A stretch of 64,000 nucleotides of DNA from positions 1 through 64,000 of IMG/VR virus record IMGVR_UViG_3300048904_000313. One strand, 5' to 3'. Origin of the DNA: a virus. Of the stretch, positions 1 to 6,147 are shown piece by piece. Position 1 is the first letter of the stretch. Each line of letters starts with the position of its first letter. The position numbers and the translations under genes are program-made. Below the pieces are notes generated by a model, which was not told the DNA's origin, did not search any database, and saw only the letters and a program-made list of their open reading frames with translations.

Positions 1-51
1 GTGGCCCCCCCCCCCCGGCGGGCGATCCGCGCACCGCCGGCGGGCGGGCCG

Positions 52-489
52 CTAGCGGACCTGCTTGCGGTACTCGGCGAAGGCCCGCAGGCGGTCGTCC
101 GAGAGGGCGTCTACGGCCCGCGAGAGGGTCTCTCGGGCTGCCTTCCAGGCGGCAACCCGTGCCGGCCGCTCCTGCATCGCCTGGTGGCCAGCGGGGAGGT
201 CGATGGCCGTGCGGGCCTCGTTGGTGGCGTGCTCGAGGACCAAGATCTCCTCGAACTCGCCGTCCACGTGGTTCTGAGCGGCCTCCTCCTGGCGCGCGTC
301 GAACCGGGCCAGGTAGTTCTCCATCGAGGTCTTGCCGTTGGCCTCAACCACGTCGTAGGGGCTGTGGAAGCCACACAGGTGCCGGCCGCCAACGGTGTGG
401 ACTGCCGGCGAGGCCTGGCCGTCGTTGCCGACGCAGCGGAAGCCGGTGGGGTTGCAGGTGGTGCCGGCGGGGGCGAGCGTGGCGGTCAT
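52..489 (-). CDS. Small cysteine-containing phage protein, function unknown
   Basis: 145 residues. The ATG at 489 follows the purine-rich leader AGGAACAGGAAG; longer in-frame extensions would run through the promoter cassette. The N-terminal third has Cys12, Cys19 and Cys39 with His36 and His41, a possible small metal site. The rest is acidic and helical. It is the leftmost gene of the array of individually promoted small leftward genes, a place where phages usually keep host-takeover functions, but no specific function is recognised. Confidence 0.75.
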   Translation of the reverse strand: MTATLAPAGTTCNPTGFRCVGNDGQASPAVHTVGGRHLCGFHSPYDVVEANGKTSMENYLARFDARQEEAAQNHVDGEFEEILVLEHATNEARTAIDLPAGHQAMQERPARVAAWKAARETLSRAVDALSDDRLRAFAEYRKQVR

Positions 490-517
490 GGTTTCCTCTT
501 CCTGTTCCTGACTGGCT

Positions 518-575
518 GATGGTACCATCTTACACCCTGCCGGCCACTCTTGTCCACACCTGTTTTCAAGATCTT
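518..575 (-). promoter_or_regulatory. Promoter-operator cassette for gene 52-489
   Basis: On the minus strand: -35 TGGACA (551-556), 18 bp, -10 TAAGAT (527-532). The perfect palindrome GATGGTACCATC (518-529) overlaps the -10 and start site. The 8-bp palindrome AAGATCTT (568-575) lies upstream. Unlike most copies, the -35 here is not inside a tight hairpin; a separate hairpin follows at 587-614. Confidence 0.7.
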
Positions 576-586
576 TGCCGGCGTGG

Positions 587-614
587 CCGGCCGGCGGATG
601 TGGCCGCCGGCCGG
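587..614 (-). terminator. GC-rich hairpin downstream of gene 623-841
   Basis: Perfect 11-bp arms (CCGGCCGGCGG and its complement) around a 6-nt loop, 9 nt after the stop codon of the leftward gene 623-841. No U tract, which is common for actinobacterial terminators. A 9-bp inverted pair GCCGGCCAC/GTGGCCGGC (538-546, 583-591) could form a competing fold. Confidence 0.55.
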
Positions 615-622
615 CGATCAGC

Positions 623-841
623 CTACTTGATCTTCGGCTTGTTGTAGCCACAGCGGCAGGAGCGGTCCGACATGCGGCGCTCGTGGACCTCCTCGGGCCG
701 GCCGTCCTCGCCGTCCGCCACGTAGCAGGAGACGATCAGGTCGTGGATCTTGACGCCGTTGGCGATCACGTCCTCGGCCTGCAGCCGGTCCGCCTCCTGG
801 CGCTCGGCCGGCGTGGCGTGGGCGTCGAGGTTGAGGTTCAT
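623..841 (-). CDS. Small acidic protein with C-terminal CxC motif, unknown
   Basis: 72 residues. The ATG at 841 lies after a GGAACGAAGGAG-like leader. The N-terminal half is a charged helix; the C-terminus has Cys39 and a Cys62-x-Cys64 motif in a basic tail ending in Lys residues. It has its own promoter cassette (868-928). Function not recognised. Confidence 0.72.
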   Translation of the reverse strand: MNLNLDAHATPAERQEADRLQAEDVIANGVKIHDLIVSCYVADGEDGRPEEVHERRMSDRSCRCGYNKPKIK

Positions 842-867
842 GATCCGCTCCTTCGTTCCTGTTCCTG

Positions 868-928
868 CCTGGTGATACCAGGATACACCACCGCGGGGTG
901 TGGTGTCCACACCCCGCGGCAAGATCTT
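868..928 (-). promoter_or_regulatory. Promoter-operator cassette for gene 623-841
   Basis: Minus strand: -35 TGGACA (904-909), 18 bp, -10 TATCCT (880-885). The -35 lies at the edge of a hairpin with perfect 13-bp arms (891-903/907-919). The downstream dyad is CCTGGT-GAT-ACCAGG (868-882), and AAGATCTT is at 921-928. Dyad symmetry is kept although the sequence differs from the first cassette. Confidence 0.72.
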
Positions 929-2005
929 TCAGGCGTTGATCGACTCCTGGTTCGCCGGCGAGTCGGTGACCGCCGGCGAGGCGAACGCCTTGCCCCGCTC
1001 GCGGCCGGCAACGTAGGCCGAGCGGTCGTACTGCAGGGCCCTCGCGGGCTTGAGGTCACTGTGGTGCAGGCTCATGTATGCCTCGACCCGAGCCTGCCTG
1101 TCGGCGACGACAAGGGCCTTCGAGCCCGTCCCGTCCTCGGCCACGTACTCGCTGGTGCTCTGCGTGAGCCGGTCGGCGATGCCCTGACCGAAGCCCCGCA
1201 TGAAGCCTCGACGGGCCTTGCAGCCTGCGAGCGAGTGGTGGCCACCCATGCTGCGCGAGGCGGACGAGGCGAGGCGAGAGACCACGTCAGCCTGCCGCTC
1301 CATGGCGAGCTCCATGATCAGGAAGAAGTCCTTGATCTTGGCCACGACGTCGGCCTGAGCGATCACGTGCAGCTGGACGATGTCGTGCTTGTAGCCGAGT
1401 CCCTTGAACCGCTGGTGCGTGGTGTAGCCGTTGGCCCCGAAGGCCCTGACGACGGGCCAGAACGCGGCGATCCTGTGCGGGGCGTGGCCCCCCTGCACGT
1501 TGATCGGCACGGACCAGGTGATGATCTCGTCGTCACCCTGGCCCACCTCGCCACCCTCGGCCTGCCGCGTCTCCTCCGCCTCGATGCTGTGCTTGGCCAT
1601 GAGAGATGCTGCGCGGCCGAGGTACTGCTCCGCGAGCTCCGGCGCCAGCGTCGGGTCGTTGCCGGCGGCGAGCAGCTTCCGGATCTTCTCGATGGCCTGC
1701 TCTCGCGGGTCCACGGGCTTCGACTCGGTGGCGGCCGGCGTGTCCTGCGGCTCGGGCGCGGCCGGCCAGTTGGCGATCAGCACCTCGACGGCCGTGGAGC
1801 CGGTGGTGCCCTCGGGGAGGTGGTACTCGACGCCGTCCTGGTGCTCGTCGATCACGAACCGCCACTGCCGCTCGTCCTTGAGGAAGCGGAGGCGCGCCGT
1901 GCCCTGCGCGGTGACGACCTTGTAGTGGCCGTCCTCCTTGGTCACCGTGACGCCGTCCTCGAGTGCCTTGGTCTGGCCGGTCTTGAGGTTGCCGAGCTTG
2001 ATCAT
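929..2005 (-). CDS. DUF2786-domain protein
   Basis: 358 residues, ATG at 2005. Residues about 100-145 match the DUF2786 pattern: a helical segment with IRKLLA, then LMAKHSIE, as found in many actinophage proteins. The N-terminal 90 residues look like a small beta-rich domain, and a Pro/Ala/Glu linker joins the two. The C-terminal 200 residues are mixed alpha/beta with conserved-looking His and Arg positions. DUF2786 proteins have no established reaction. This is the largest gene of the left array. Confidence 0.8.
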   Translation of the reverse strand: MIKLGNLKTGQTKALEDGVTVTKEDGHYKVVTAQGTARLRFLKDERQWRFVIDEHQDGVEYHLPEGTTGSTAVEVLIANWPAAPEPQDTPAATESKPVDPREQAIEKIRKLLAAGNDPTLAPELAEQYLGRAASLMAKHSIEAEETRQAEGGEVGQGDDEIITWSVPINVQGGHAPHRIAAFWPVVRAFGANGYTTHQRFKGLGYKHDIVQLHVIAQADVVAKIKDFFLIMELAMERQADVVSRLASSASRSMGGHHSLAGCKARRGFMRGFGQGIADRLTQSTSEYVAEDGTGSKALVVADRQARVEAYMSLHHSDLKPARALQYDRSAYVAGRERGKAFASPAVTDSPANQESINA

Positions 2006-2048
2006 TTCATGCTCCCTGTTCCGATTCCTGGTCTTCCTGGGCTGTTCT

Positions 2049-2094
2049 GGTACTACCTTACCACCCGGCGGAGGTGGTTGTCCACCCCCGCCGG
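2049..2094 (-). promoter_or_regulatory. Promoter-operator cassette for gene 929-2005
   Basis: Minus strand: -35 TGGACA (2079-2084), 18 bp, -10 TAAGGT (2055-2060). Hairpin arms of 13 bp with one mismatch are at 2065-2077/2082-2094. The start-site dyad is GGTA-C-TACC (2049-2057). AAGATCTT is absent from this copy. Confidence 0.68.
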
Positions 2095-2104
2095 CGGTTT
2101 CCTG

Positions 2105-2320
2105 CTACTTCTTCGCCTCGGTGATCACCGCGCCGGCCGGCGACAGGTCCCTGATCAGCTTCGGCTCACGCGTCGTGACCCGGCCGCGGAAGTGGTTGGG
2201 CGCGTCCTTGCGGGCGGCCGTGGCGTTGGGGTAGCGCCCGGTGACGTAGTACTTCTTGCCGTACGAGTACACGGTGGTCTCGTAGATCGCGTCCCCGGTG
2301 AGGTCCGGCGTGCGTGCCAT
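2105..2320 (-). CDS. Small basic protein, unknown
   Basis: 71 residues; the ATG at 2320 directly follows the AGGAACAGGAAGCGAGACACACC leader region. The sequence alternates Tyr/Thr/Lys, with a segment around residues 14-30 rich in Tyr that suggests a small beta hairpin, then a basic helix. No Cys. One of the individually promoted small left-array genes. Confidence 0.72.
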   Translation of the reverse strand: MARTPDLTGDAIYETTVYSYGKKYYVTGRYPNATAARKDAPNHFRGRVTTREPKLIRDLSPAGAVITEAKK

Positions 2321-2351
2321 GGTGTGTCTCGCTTCCTGTTCCTGACTGGCT

Positions 2352-2408
2352 GATGGTACCATCTTACCGCCGGCGAGTGCGGTTGTCCACACTCGCCGGC
2401 AAGATCTT
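2352..2408 (-). promoter_or_regulatory. Promoter-operator cassette for gene 2105-2320 (best consensus copy)
   Basis: Minus strand: -35 TGGACA (2384-2389), 17 bp, -10 TAAGAT (2361-2366). Hairpin arms GCCGGCGAGTG (2369-2379) and complement (2390-2400) place the -35 in the loop. The operator-like palindrome GATGGTACCATC is at 2352-2363 and AAGATCTT at 2401-2408. Confidence 0.75.
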
Positions 2409-2723
2409 TCAGACGGTCTCGTCGAGCAGGGCGTCCAGCCACTCGTACGGGTCCATGCCGTCGATGGTCGCCTGGCCGTCGATCTCCACCACGTCGCCCC
2501 TCTCCAGGGCGATGTTGCTGAGACGGGCGATGCCGAGCACGAGCTGCGCCGTGGAGGCCTCCAGCACGCCCTTGTAGGCCGGCGCGGTGGTGCCGTCCTC
2601 CCAGTCGAGCTCGGCCACGCTCACGGTGTCGAGCGCGTGCTTGATCGCCAGCGGCCGGCTGAGGTGCGGGTAGCTCTGGCGCACGTCCTGGACGGTGAGC
2701 TCGATGGCGCTGAGGAGGTTCAT
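2409..2723 (-). CDS. Small acidic helical protein, unknown
   Basis: 104 residues, ATG at 2723 preceded by a GGAACAGGAAGCAGGGATC leader. Predominantly helical and acidic, ending in an Asp/Glu-rich tail. No Cys, membrane segment or recognised motif. The stop lies directly next to the AAGATCTT of the following cassette, as for most genes in this array. Confidence 0.74.
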   Translation of the reverse strand: MNLLSAIELTVQDVRQSYPHLSRPLAIKHALDTVSVAELDWEDGTTAPAYKGVLEASTAQLVLGIARLSNIALERGDVVEIDGQATIDGMDPYEWLDALLDETV

Positions 2724-2751
2724 GATCCCTGCTTCCTGTTCCGTTTCCTGC

Positions 2752-2810
2752 TGACGTAGTCATCATATCCTGGGTGAGGGTGTGTTGTCCACACCCTCAC
2801 CCAAGATCTT
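2752..2810 (-). promoter_or_regulatory. Promoter-operator cassette for gene 2409-2723
   Basis: Minus strand: -35 TGGACA (2786-2791), 18 bp, -10 TATGAT (2762-2767). Perfect 14-bp hairpin arms are at 2771-2784/2790-2803. The start-site dyad is TGAC-GTA-GTCA (2752-2762), a different sequence with the same geometry. AAGATCTT is at 2803-2810. Confidence 0.72.
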
Positions 2811-2813
2811 TTG

Positions 2814-3251
2814 TCAGCTCTCGGCCGGCTGCGTCAGGCACATGTGGAGCTCGCCACCGCGGTACTGCGAGGTGCACTCGTCCACCAGGAAGAAGCCGTA
2901 GGGCGTGTAGCTGGCCCCGTCCCTGCTGGTGTGCGAGGGGCGCATGTACAGGCTCACGCAGGCGCTGTAGTCGCGACGCGCCACCGGCTTCTTGCTGCAC
3001 GTCGTGGCCGCGTTGACCATCTTGCTGAAGCGGTGCGGGCCGGCCTTCTTGGCGCAGACCACGTCGTAGGTGGCGTGGCTCCACTTGAGGTGGCACGTCC
3101 AGTCCTTGCCCACCGCCTTCTTGGCGAAGGCGAGAGAGGCCCGCTCGCCGCCGTCGGGGCCACGGTGGTGGCTGGCGGCGTGAGCCGGCGAACCCAGGCC
3201 GGCGAAGGCGATCACGAGGCCGGCGGTGACGGTGGCGAATCCCTTGAGCAT
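2814..3251 (-). CDS. Predicted secreted small cysteine-rich protein
   Basis: 145 residues. The N-terminus is a Sec signal peptide: Lys3, a hydrophobic core through about residue 20, then SPAHA-A as a likely signal-peptidase I site near residue 25. The mature part of about 120 residues has six Cys, consistent with disulfides outside the membrane. An early-expressed exported phage protein could act at the cell surface, for example in superinfection exclusion, but that is inference. Confidence 0.78.
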   Translation of the reverse strand: MLKGFATVTAGLVIAFAGLGSPAHAASHHRGPDGGERASLAFAKKAVGKDWTCHLKWSHATYDVVCAKKAGPHRFSKMVNAATTCSKKPVARRDYSACVSLYMRPSHTSRDGASYTPYGFFLVDECTSQYRGGELHMCLTQPAES

Positions 3252-3281
3252 GATCTTCTCTCTTCCTGTTCCTGTCCTGCT

Positions 3282-3328
3282 GTTGGTACAACCTTACCAT
3301 GTGGCGGGGGCGGTTGTCCACCCCCGCC
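3282..3328 (-). promoter_or_regulatory. Promoter-operator cassette for gene 2814-3251
   Basis: Minus strand: -35 TGGACA (3315-3320), 18 bp, -10 TAAGGT (3291-3296). Hairpin arms GGCGGGGG/CCCCCGCC are at 3303-3310/3321-3328. The start-site dyad is GTTG-GTA-CAAC (3282-3292), a class shared with cassettes at 5131, 12994 and 17065. Confidence 0.7.
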
Positions 3329-3334
3329 GGCGGT

Positions 3335-3523
3335 TCACTTCTTGGCGTGGCGCACCGAGGGCGCGGTGTAGCTGATCAGCGTGCCGGCCGCCACCTGGCG
3401 GTCCAGGTCCGCCCTGAAGATCTGCTTGGCGGCCCCCGCGCTGCTGGCCTCGACCGGCACGCTCACGGTGCCGGTGGAGCCGTCCGCGTTGCGGACGCTG
3501 GCCTTGACGACGTACTTGTTCAC
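3335..3523 (-). CDS. Small beta-rich protein, unknown (GTG start)
   Basis: 62 residues. GTG at 3523 is chosen because it follows a GGGACCAGGAA site; the upstream ATG would place the promoter inside the gene. The sequence has alternating Val/Thr strands (residues 3-27) followed by one amphipathic helix and a short basic tail. Function not recognised. Confidence 0.7.
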   Translation of the reverse strand: MNKYVVKASVRNADGSTGTVSVPVEASSAGAAKQIFRADLDRQVAAGTLISYTAPSVRHAKK

Positions 3524-3556
3524 TTCCTGGTCCCTTCGTTCCTGGCTGATAGGACC

Positions 3557-3604
3557 AGTATACGCCGGCGGGCGCAGCGTGTCCACACCCGCCGGCAAGA
3601 TCTT
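3557..3604 (-). promoter_or_regulatory. Promoter cassette for gene 3335-3523
   Basis: Minus strand: -35 TGGACA (3580-3585), 17 bp, -10 TATACT (3557-3562). Hairpin arms GCCGGCGGG/CCCGCCGGC are at 3564-3572/3588-3596 and AAGATCTT at 3597-3604. The start-site dyad is degenerate in this copy. Confidence 0.68.
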
Positions 3605-3859
3605 TCAGCCAACGAAGCGGAGCGCGAGATCGCGCCGGCCCTTGTCGGTGATCTGGAAGTACGACAGGTCACCGCCAGCGGCGTGGCGCGTCACGGGCTC
3701 GATGTAGCCCTGCGTGCCCAGGTACACGGCCGTGCGGGTGTCGATGCCGGCCTCCTGCAGGGCGTTGCCCCAGTCGCCGACCACGCCGCCCGGGGCGAGC
3801 GCGATCTTGGCGAGCGCGAGGAGCTGCTCGTCGGTGAGGTGGGTCGTGAACATCTGCAT
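3605..3859 (-). CDS. Small protein with possible winged-helix fold
   Basis: 84 residues, ATG at 3859 after a GGAAGAGAGAAGG leader. The order of helices and the C-terminal YFQITDKGRRDLA segment resemble the wing and last helix of small winged-helix proteins, where 'ITDKGR' is common. That is a pattern impression only. It could be an early transcription regulator. Confidence 0.7.
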   Translation of the reverse strand: MQMFTTHLTDEQLLALAKIALAPGGVVGDWGNALQEAGIDTRTAVYLGTQGYIEPVTRHAAGGDLSYFQITDKGRRDLALRFVG

Positions 3860-3887
3860 GGCCGGCCTTCTCTCTTCCTGTTCCTGC

Positions 3888-3927
3888 CTGGTGATACCAG
3901 TGTACCCTGTGGCGGTGGCAATGTCCA
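3888..3927 (-). promoter_or_regulatory. Promoter-operator for gene 3605-3859
   Basis: Minus strand: -35 TGGACA (3922-3927), 17 bp, -10 TACACT (3899-3904). The start-site dyad CTGGT-GAT-ACCAG (3888-3900) matches the cassette at 868. The -35 hairpin is poor; a separate hairpin lies upstream at 3953-3974. Confidence 0.65.
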
Positions 3928-3952
3928 CACTTGGTGGCCACTCCCATCGTCC

Positions 3953-3974
3953 GCCGGCGGCCACAGCCGCCGGC
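3953..3974 (-). terminator. Hairpin downstream of gene 3985-4149
   Basis: Perfect 9-bp arms GCCGGCGGC/GCCGCCGGC around CACA, 10 nt after the stop codon of the leftward gene. Likely intrinsic terminator without a U tract. It stands in for the hairpin that is fused to the promoter in other cassettes. Confidence 0.55.
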
Positions 3975-3984
3975 GAGCGGGTGA

Positions 3985-4149
3985 TCACTTGTCGGCGTGG
4001 CCGGCGCAGACCTTGATCGTTCCCATGAACATCGGGACGATGAACGTGGCGCGGTTGGCACAGCCCCGCCAGTACATGCACCGCACGTTGCTGGCGAACA
4101 TGATCGGGCGGGCGAGCGGGTTCTTGATCTTCGAGATGCGGACTGACAT
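3985..4149 (-). CDS. Small zinc-ribbon-like protein
   Basis: 54 residues, ATG at 4149. Cys24, Cys30, Cys48 and His51 (CxxxxxC then CxxH near the C-terminus) could bind one zinc. The rest is hydrophobic beta. Such tiny zinc proteins are common in actinophages, and none has a defined role here. Confidence 0.68.
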   Translation of the reverse strand: MSVRISKIKNPLARPIMFASNVRCMYWRGCANRATFIVPMFMGTIKVCAGHADK

Positions 4150-4176
4150 GGCCGGCCTTCCTGTTCCTGTTCCCGT

Positions 4177-4235
4177 CTGGTGGTACCAGCTTACCCTGGA
4201 AGCGGGTGCTTGTCCACACCCGCTCCCAAGATCTT
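4177..4235 (-). promoter_or_regulatory. Promoter-operator cassette for gene 3985-4149
   Basis: Minus strand: -35 TGGACA (4211-4216), 17 bp, -10 TAAGCT (4188-4193). Hairpin arms AGCGGGTG/CACCCGCT are at 4201-4208/4217-4224. The dyad is CTGGT-GGT-ACCAG (4177-4189), and AAGATCTT is at 4228-4235. Confidence 0.7.
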
Positions 4236-4499
4236 CTAGAGCGGCTCGACGGCGCCCTCCATGATCGCCTCGGCGAAGCTCTGCAGGGCCAGGTCCTCGT
4301 CCTCCCACTCCTTGATCATGACCTTCAGGATGTCGGCGGGCTCGCCGTCGAAGCTGATCGACGCGATCTCGCCGTTCCACGACCCCGCGACCAGGGCCAC
4401 GTCCACCTGCGCCCCGTCCTCCAGGATGTGTGTGCCCGTGGTGGCGTCGAGGTGGCTCTGCTCGAGGAAGGTCATCTGGGTGATAAGGCGGCTGATCAT
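4236..4499 (-). CDS. Small acidic protein, unknown
   Basis: 87 residues, ATG at 4499. Strongly acidic, with an N-terminal helix, a central beta region and a C-terminal helix rich in Glu/Asp/Ala. Acidic small early proteins in phages sometimes mimic DNA or inhibit host factors; nothing here proves that. Confidence 0.72.
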   Translation of the reverse strand: MISRLITQMTFLEQSHLDATTGTHILEDGAQVDVALVAGSWNGEIASISFDGEPADILKVMIKEWEDEDLALQSFAEAIMEGAVEPL

Positions 4500-4528
4500 G
4501 GCGGTCTCGCTTCCTGTTCCTGTCCGGC

Positions 4529-4586
4529 TGGTAGTACCATCCTACACCCCGGTGGGTGCATTGTCCACACCCACCGGGAAGATCTT
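4529..4586 (-). promoter_or_regulatory. Promoter-operator cassette for gene 4236-4499
   Basis: Minus strand: -35 TGGACA (4562-4567), 17 bp, -10 TAGGAT (4539-4544). Perfect 11-bp hairpin arms CCCGGTGGGTG and complement are at 4548-4558/4568-4578. The dyad is TGGTA-G-TACCA (4529-4539), and AAGATCTT is at 4579-4586. Confidence 0.72.
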
Positions 4587-4587
4587 T

Positions 4588-4806
4588 TCAGCCGCGCCGG
4601 CCGCCGGCGATGACCTCCGCGAACGTGGCCCGCTCCTGCGCCAGGCGCACCTGGCGGCTGCTGCGCCCCGGCACCCAGGCCGCTCGCACCGGCTCGGCCA
4701 CGGGGATGAGCTCCACGCCCCTGGCCTCCAAGCGGGCCGCCATGGCGTCCGTGAGGGCCTTCGTGCCGGCGACCTTGCCGTTGCGGACGAGCGTGTAGTG
4801 CGCCAT
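4588..4806 (-). CDS. Small basic protein, unknown
   Basis: 72 residues, ATG at 4806. The N-terminus (HYTLVRNGKVAG) looks like a short beta hairpin followed by a helix; the C-terminal half is Arg-rich. No Cys and no membrane segment. Function unknown. Confidence 0.7.
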   Translation of the reverse strand: MAHYTLVRNGKVAGTKALTDAMAARLEARGVELIPVAEPVRAAWVPGRSSRQVRLAQERATFAEVIAGGRRG

Positions 4807-4842
4807 GATGGGTCTCGCTTCCTGTTCCGTTTCCTGCTTGCT

Positions 4843-4897
4843 GGTACTACCTTACCACCTGGAGGTGGGTGCTGTCCACACCCACCTCCAAGATCTT
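4843..4897 (-). promoter_or_regulatory. Promoter-operator cassette for gene 4588-4806
   Basis: Minus strand: -35 TGGACA (4873-4878), 18 bp, -10 TAAGGT (4849-4854). Perfect 12-bp hairpin arms are at 4860-4871/4879-4890. The dyad is GGTA-C-TACC (4843-4851), and AAGATCTT is at 4890-4897. Confidence 0.72.
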
Positions 4898-5104
4898 CTA
4901 CTCGCCGGCCGGCGGCCGGCCGCTGCAGCCGTACGCGCTCGGGAGCAGCTCCACCAGGGCGTTCCACTCCCCGACCGTGTGGCACACCACGCACTGCCCC
5001 ATCGGGCCCTGGTCGTCCGCGTGCTGCCGGCCGACGGGCACGACCTGGTGCGGCCTGGTCAGGCGCGGCGTGGGGGTGGTGGAGGTGACGGGCGCGATGG
5101 TCAT
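4898..5104 (-). CDS. Small protein with CxxC motif, unknown
   Basis: 68 residues, ATG at 5104. A Pro/Thr-rich N-terminal 25 residues is followed by Cys38-x-x-Cys41 with a nearby His and Cys60, a plausible zinc site. Function unknown. Confidence 0.7.
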   Translation of the reverse strand: MTIAPVTSTTPTPRLTRPHQVVPVGRQHADDQGPMGQCVVCHTVGEWNALVELLPSAYGCSGRPPAGE

Positions 5105-5130
5105 TTCCTGGTCCCTTCCTGATTCCTGCT

Positions 5131-5186
5131 GTTGGTACAACCTTACCATGCCGGCGAGTGCCTGTCCACACCCGCCGGCATGATCT
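5131..5186 (-). promoter_or_regulatory. Promoter-operator cassette for gene 4898-5104
   Basis: Minus strand: -35 TGGACA (5163-5168), 17 bp, -10 TAAGGT (5140-5145). Hairpin arms of 13 bp with one mismatch are at 5148-5160/5169-5181. The dyad GTTG-GTA-CAAC is at 5131-5141. The AAGATCTT element is degenerate. Confidence 0.68.
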
Positions 5187-5187
5187 T

Positions 5188-5331
5188 TTACGCCAGGTCC
5201 AGGGCGGCGTCCAGGCCACACTGCGCGTGCGCCACGACCCGCTTGTCGTTGACCTTGTCCCAGAACTCGCCGGCGGGGTCCGTCATGAAGTCGGTGGCCT
5301 CACCGCACAGCTCGCACTCGTATTCTTCCAT
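5188..5331 (-). CDS. 47-residue zinc-finger-like peptide
   Basis: ATG at 5331, stop at 5188-5190. Cys6-x-x-Cys9 with His35 and Cys38 gives a complete four-ligand set. The protein is acidic. It is accepted because it fills the expected slot between two cassettes and has the standard leader. Confidence 0.65.
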   Translation of the reverse strand: MEEYECELCGEATDFMTDPAGEFWDKVNDKRVVAHAQCGLDAALDLA

Positions 5332-5355
5332 CGTTCCTGTTCCCTTCCTGGCTGG

Positions 5356-5411
5356 TGGTACCATCATACCCTGGGTGTGGACGCCATGTCCACACCCAGG
5401 AGCAAGATCTT
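5356..5411 (-). promoter_or_regulatory. Promoter-operator cassette for gene 5188-5331
   Basis: Minus strand: -35 TGGACA (5387-5392), 18 bp, -10 TATGAT (5363-5368). Perfect 12-bp hairpin arms CTGGGTGTGGAC and complement are at 5371-5382/5388-5399. The dyad TGGTACCA is at 5356-5363 and AAGATCTT at 5404-5411. Confidence 0.72.
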
Positions 5412-5588
5412 CTACTCGAACGCGGCACCCAGGCGCTTGATCGCCACGTCCACGACGTGATCACTGTTGCCCACGGCCTCGACGATCTCCGCCGCCTGGG
5501 GGAAGGCGTCGTCCCAGTCCTCGGCCAGGAACGTGGTGTCGTGCGCCTGCTTGTTGTTGAAGTTGACGATCACCTGAAACTCGAACAT
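5412..5588 (-). CDS. 58-residue acidic protein, unknown
   Basis: ATG at 5588, stop at 5412-5414. The N-terminus is a beta strand (EFQVIVNF), followed by two amphipathic acidic helices; no Cys. It is the first gene transcribed in the left array and has two tandem cassettes upstream, so it may be the most strongly expressed. Confidence 0.66.
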   Translation of the reverse strand: MFEFQVIVNFNNKQAHDTTFLAEDWDDAFPQAAEIVEAVGNSDHVVDVAIKRLGAAFE

Positions 5589-5660
5589 GTCGCTTCCTCT
5601 TCACTGTACGCTGGCGGTTCGCTGGCGTATACTGGGGGCAGGCGTTCCGCCCTGCCCTGC

Positions 5661-5709
5661 TGGTACCATCATACCACCTGGCGGTGGCGGTGTCCACATC
5701 CGCCTCCAG
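5661..5709 (-). promoter_or_regulatory. Proximal promoter cassette for gene 5412-5588
   Basis: Minus strand: -35 TGGACA (5691-5696), 17 bp, -10 TATGAT (5668-5673), dyad TGGTACCA (5661-5668). The -35 hairpin is imperfect. The long leader also holds a hairpin with 7-bp arms GGGCAGG/CCTGCCC (5636-5657), giving a roughly 70-nt untranslated leader unlike the other genes. Confidence 0.68.
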
Positions 5710-5752
5710 GTTTCCGCTGCCCCCCTGGGCCGGCCGGTTATCCTGTCTGGCT

Positions 5753-5790
5753 GATGGGACCATCCTATGGCGGCCAGCACCGTTTGTCCA
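5753..5790 (-). promoter_or_regulatory. Distal promoter cassette for gene 5412-5588
   Basis: Minus strand: -35 TGGACA (5785-5790), 17 bp, -10 TAGGAT (5762-5767), dyad GATGG-GA-CCATC (5753-5764). No coding sequence separates it from the proximal cassette 90 bp downstream, so the two act in tandem. Confidence 0.66.
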
Positions 5791-5855
5791 CACGATTTGG
5801 TAAAGACGGGGTAAAACCCGCCGGCCGGCTCCGCCGGCCGTGGCCGGCACCGGAT

Positions 5856-5969
5856 TTATGGCCATACGGGGGAAATATGGACATACAGGCCGACATATGG
5901 CCATACGGGCTGTTTGGGCCGAAATATGGCCATACAGGGCCCTATGTACCGACATGTGGCCATCTGGGC
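5856..5969. repeat. Five phased palindromic iterons, consensus ATATGGCCATACRGG
   Basis: Copies begin with ATGG (or variants) at 5858, 5877, 5897, 5926 and 5956. The spacings of 19, 20, 29 and 30 bp are near two and three helical turns, so all copies face the same side of the helix. The core TATGGCCATA is itself a 10-bp palindrome. The last copy (GTGGCCATCTGG) is degenerate. Typical of initiator, partition or repressor binding arrays. Confidence 0.65.
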
Positions 5970-6047
5970 CAAATGGGACACTTGTACCACTCTGTCCCGC
6001 CGCCAAGGTCATCTTCTTCGCCACGCAAAAAGGTCGTTTGCAAATTT

Positions 6048-6080
6048 CCGCGCGCGCGCGTGCGTGTGCGTGTGTATTTG
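6048..6080. other. Alternating purine-pyrimidine tract (Z-DNA-prone)
   Basis: A CG-repeat run passes into GT-rich alternation ending in GTATTTGTG. It is the only such tract noticed in the window and lies about 80 bp from the iterons. Confidence 0.5.
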
Positions 6081-6147
6081 TGACTCTCTCGCTCAAACTT
6101 TCCGTTGTGCGAGCTCGACACTGCCGTCACCAGGCACAGCGACTGCG

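Larger units (their letters stand above)
5791..6147. other. Control-like intergenic region: GC palindromes, iterons, alternating Pu-Py tract
   Basis: No convincing gene. From left to right it holds GC-rich inverted repeats around 5819-5848, phased TATGGCCATA-type repeats (5856-5969), a GGGACA/TGTCCC pair around 5976-5999 and an alternating (CG)n(TG)n tract at about 6048-6080. It lies between the terminal small-gene array and the replication-side genes, so origin or regulatory function is possible. Confidence 0.5.

Noticed and set aside
575-2353. 592-residue rightward open frame in the left arm
   Set aside because: Runs antisense through several small genes and their promoter cassettes; high-GC shadow with no motif or ribosome site.
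490-5790. Regularly spaced repeats as a CRISPR array
   Set aside because: Units are promoter cassettes separated by coding genes of varying length, with no constant repeat or spacer size.
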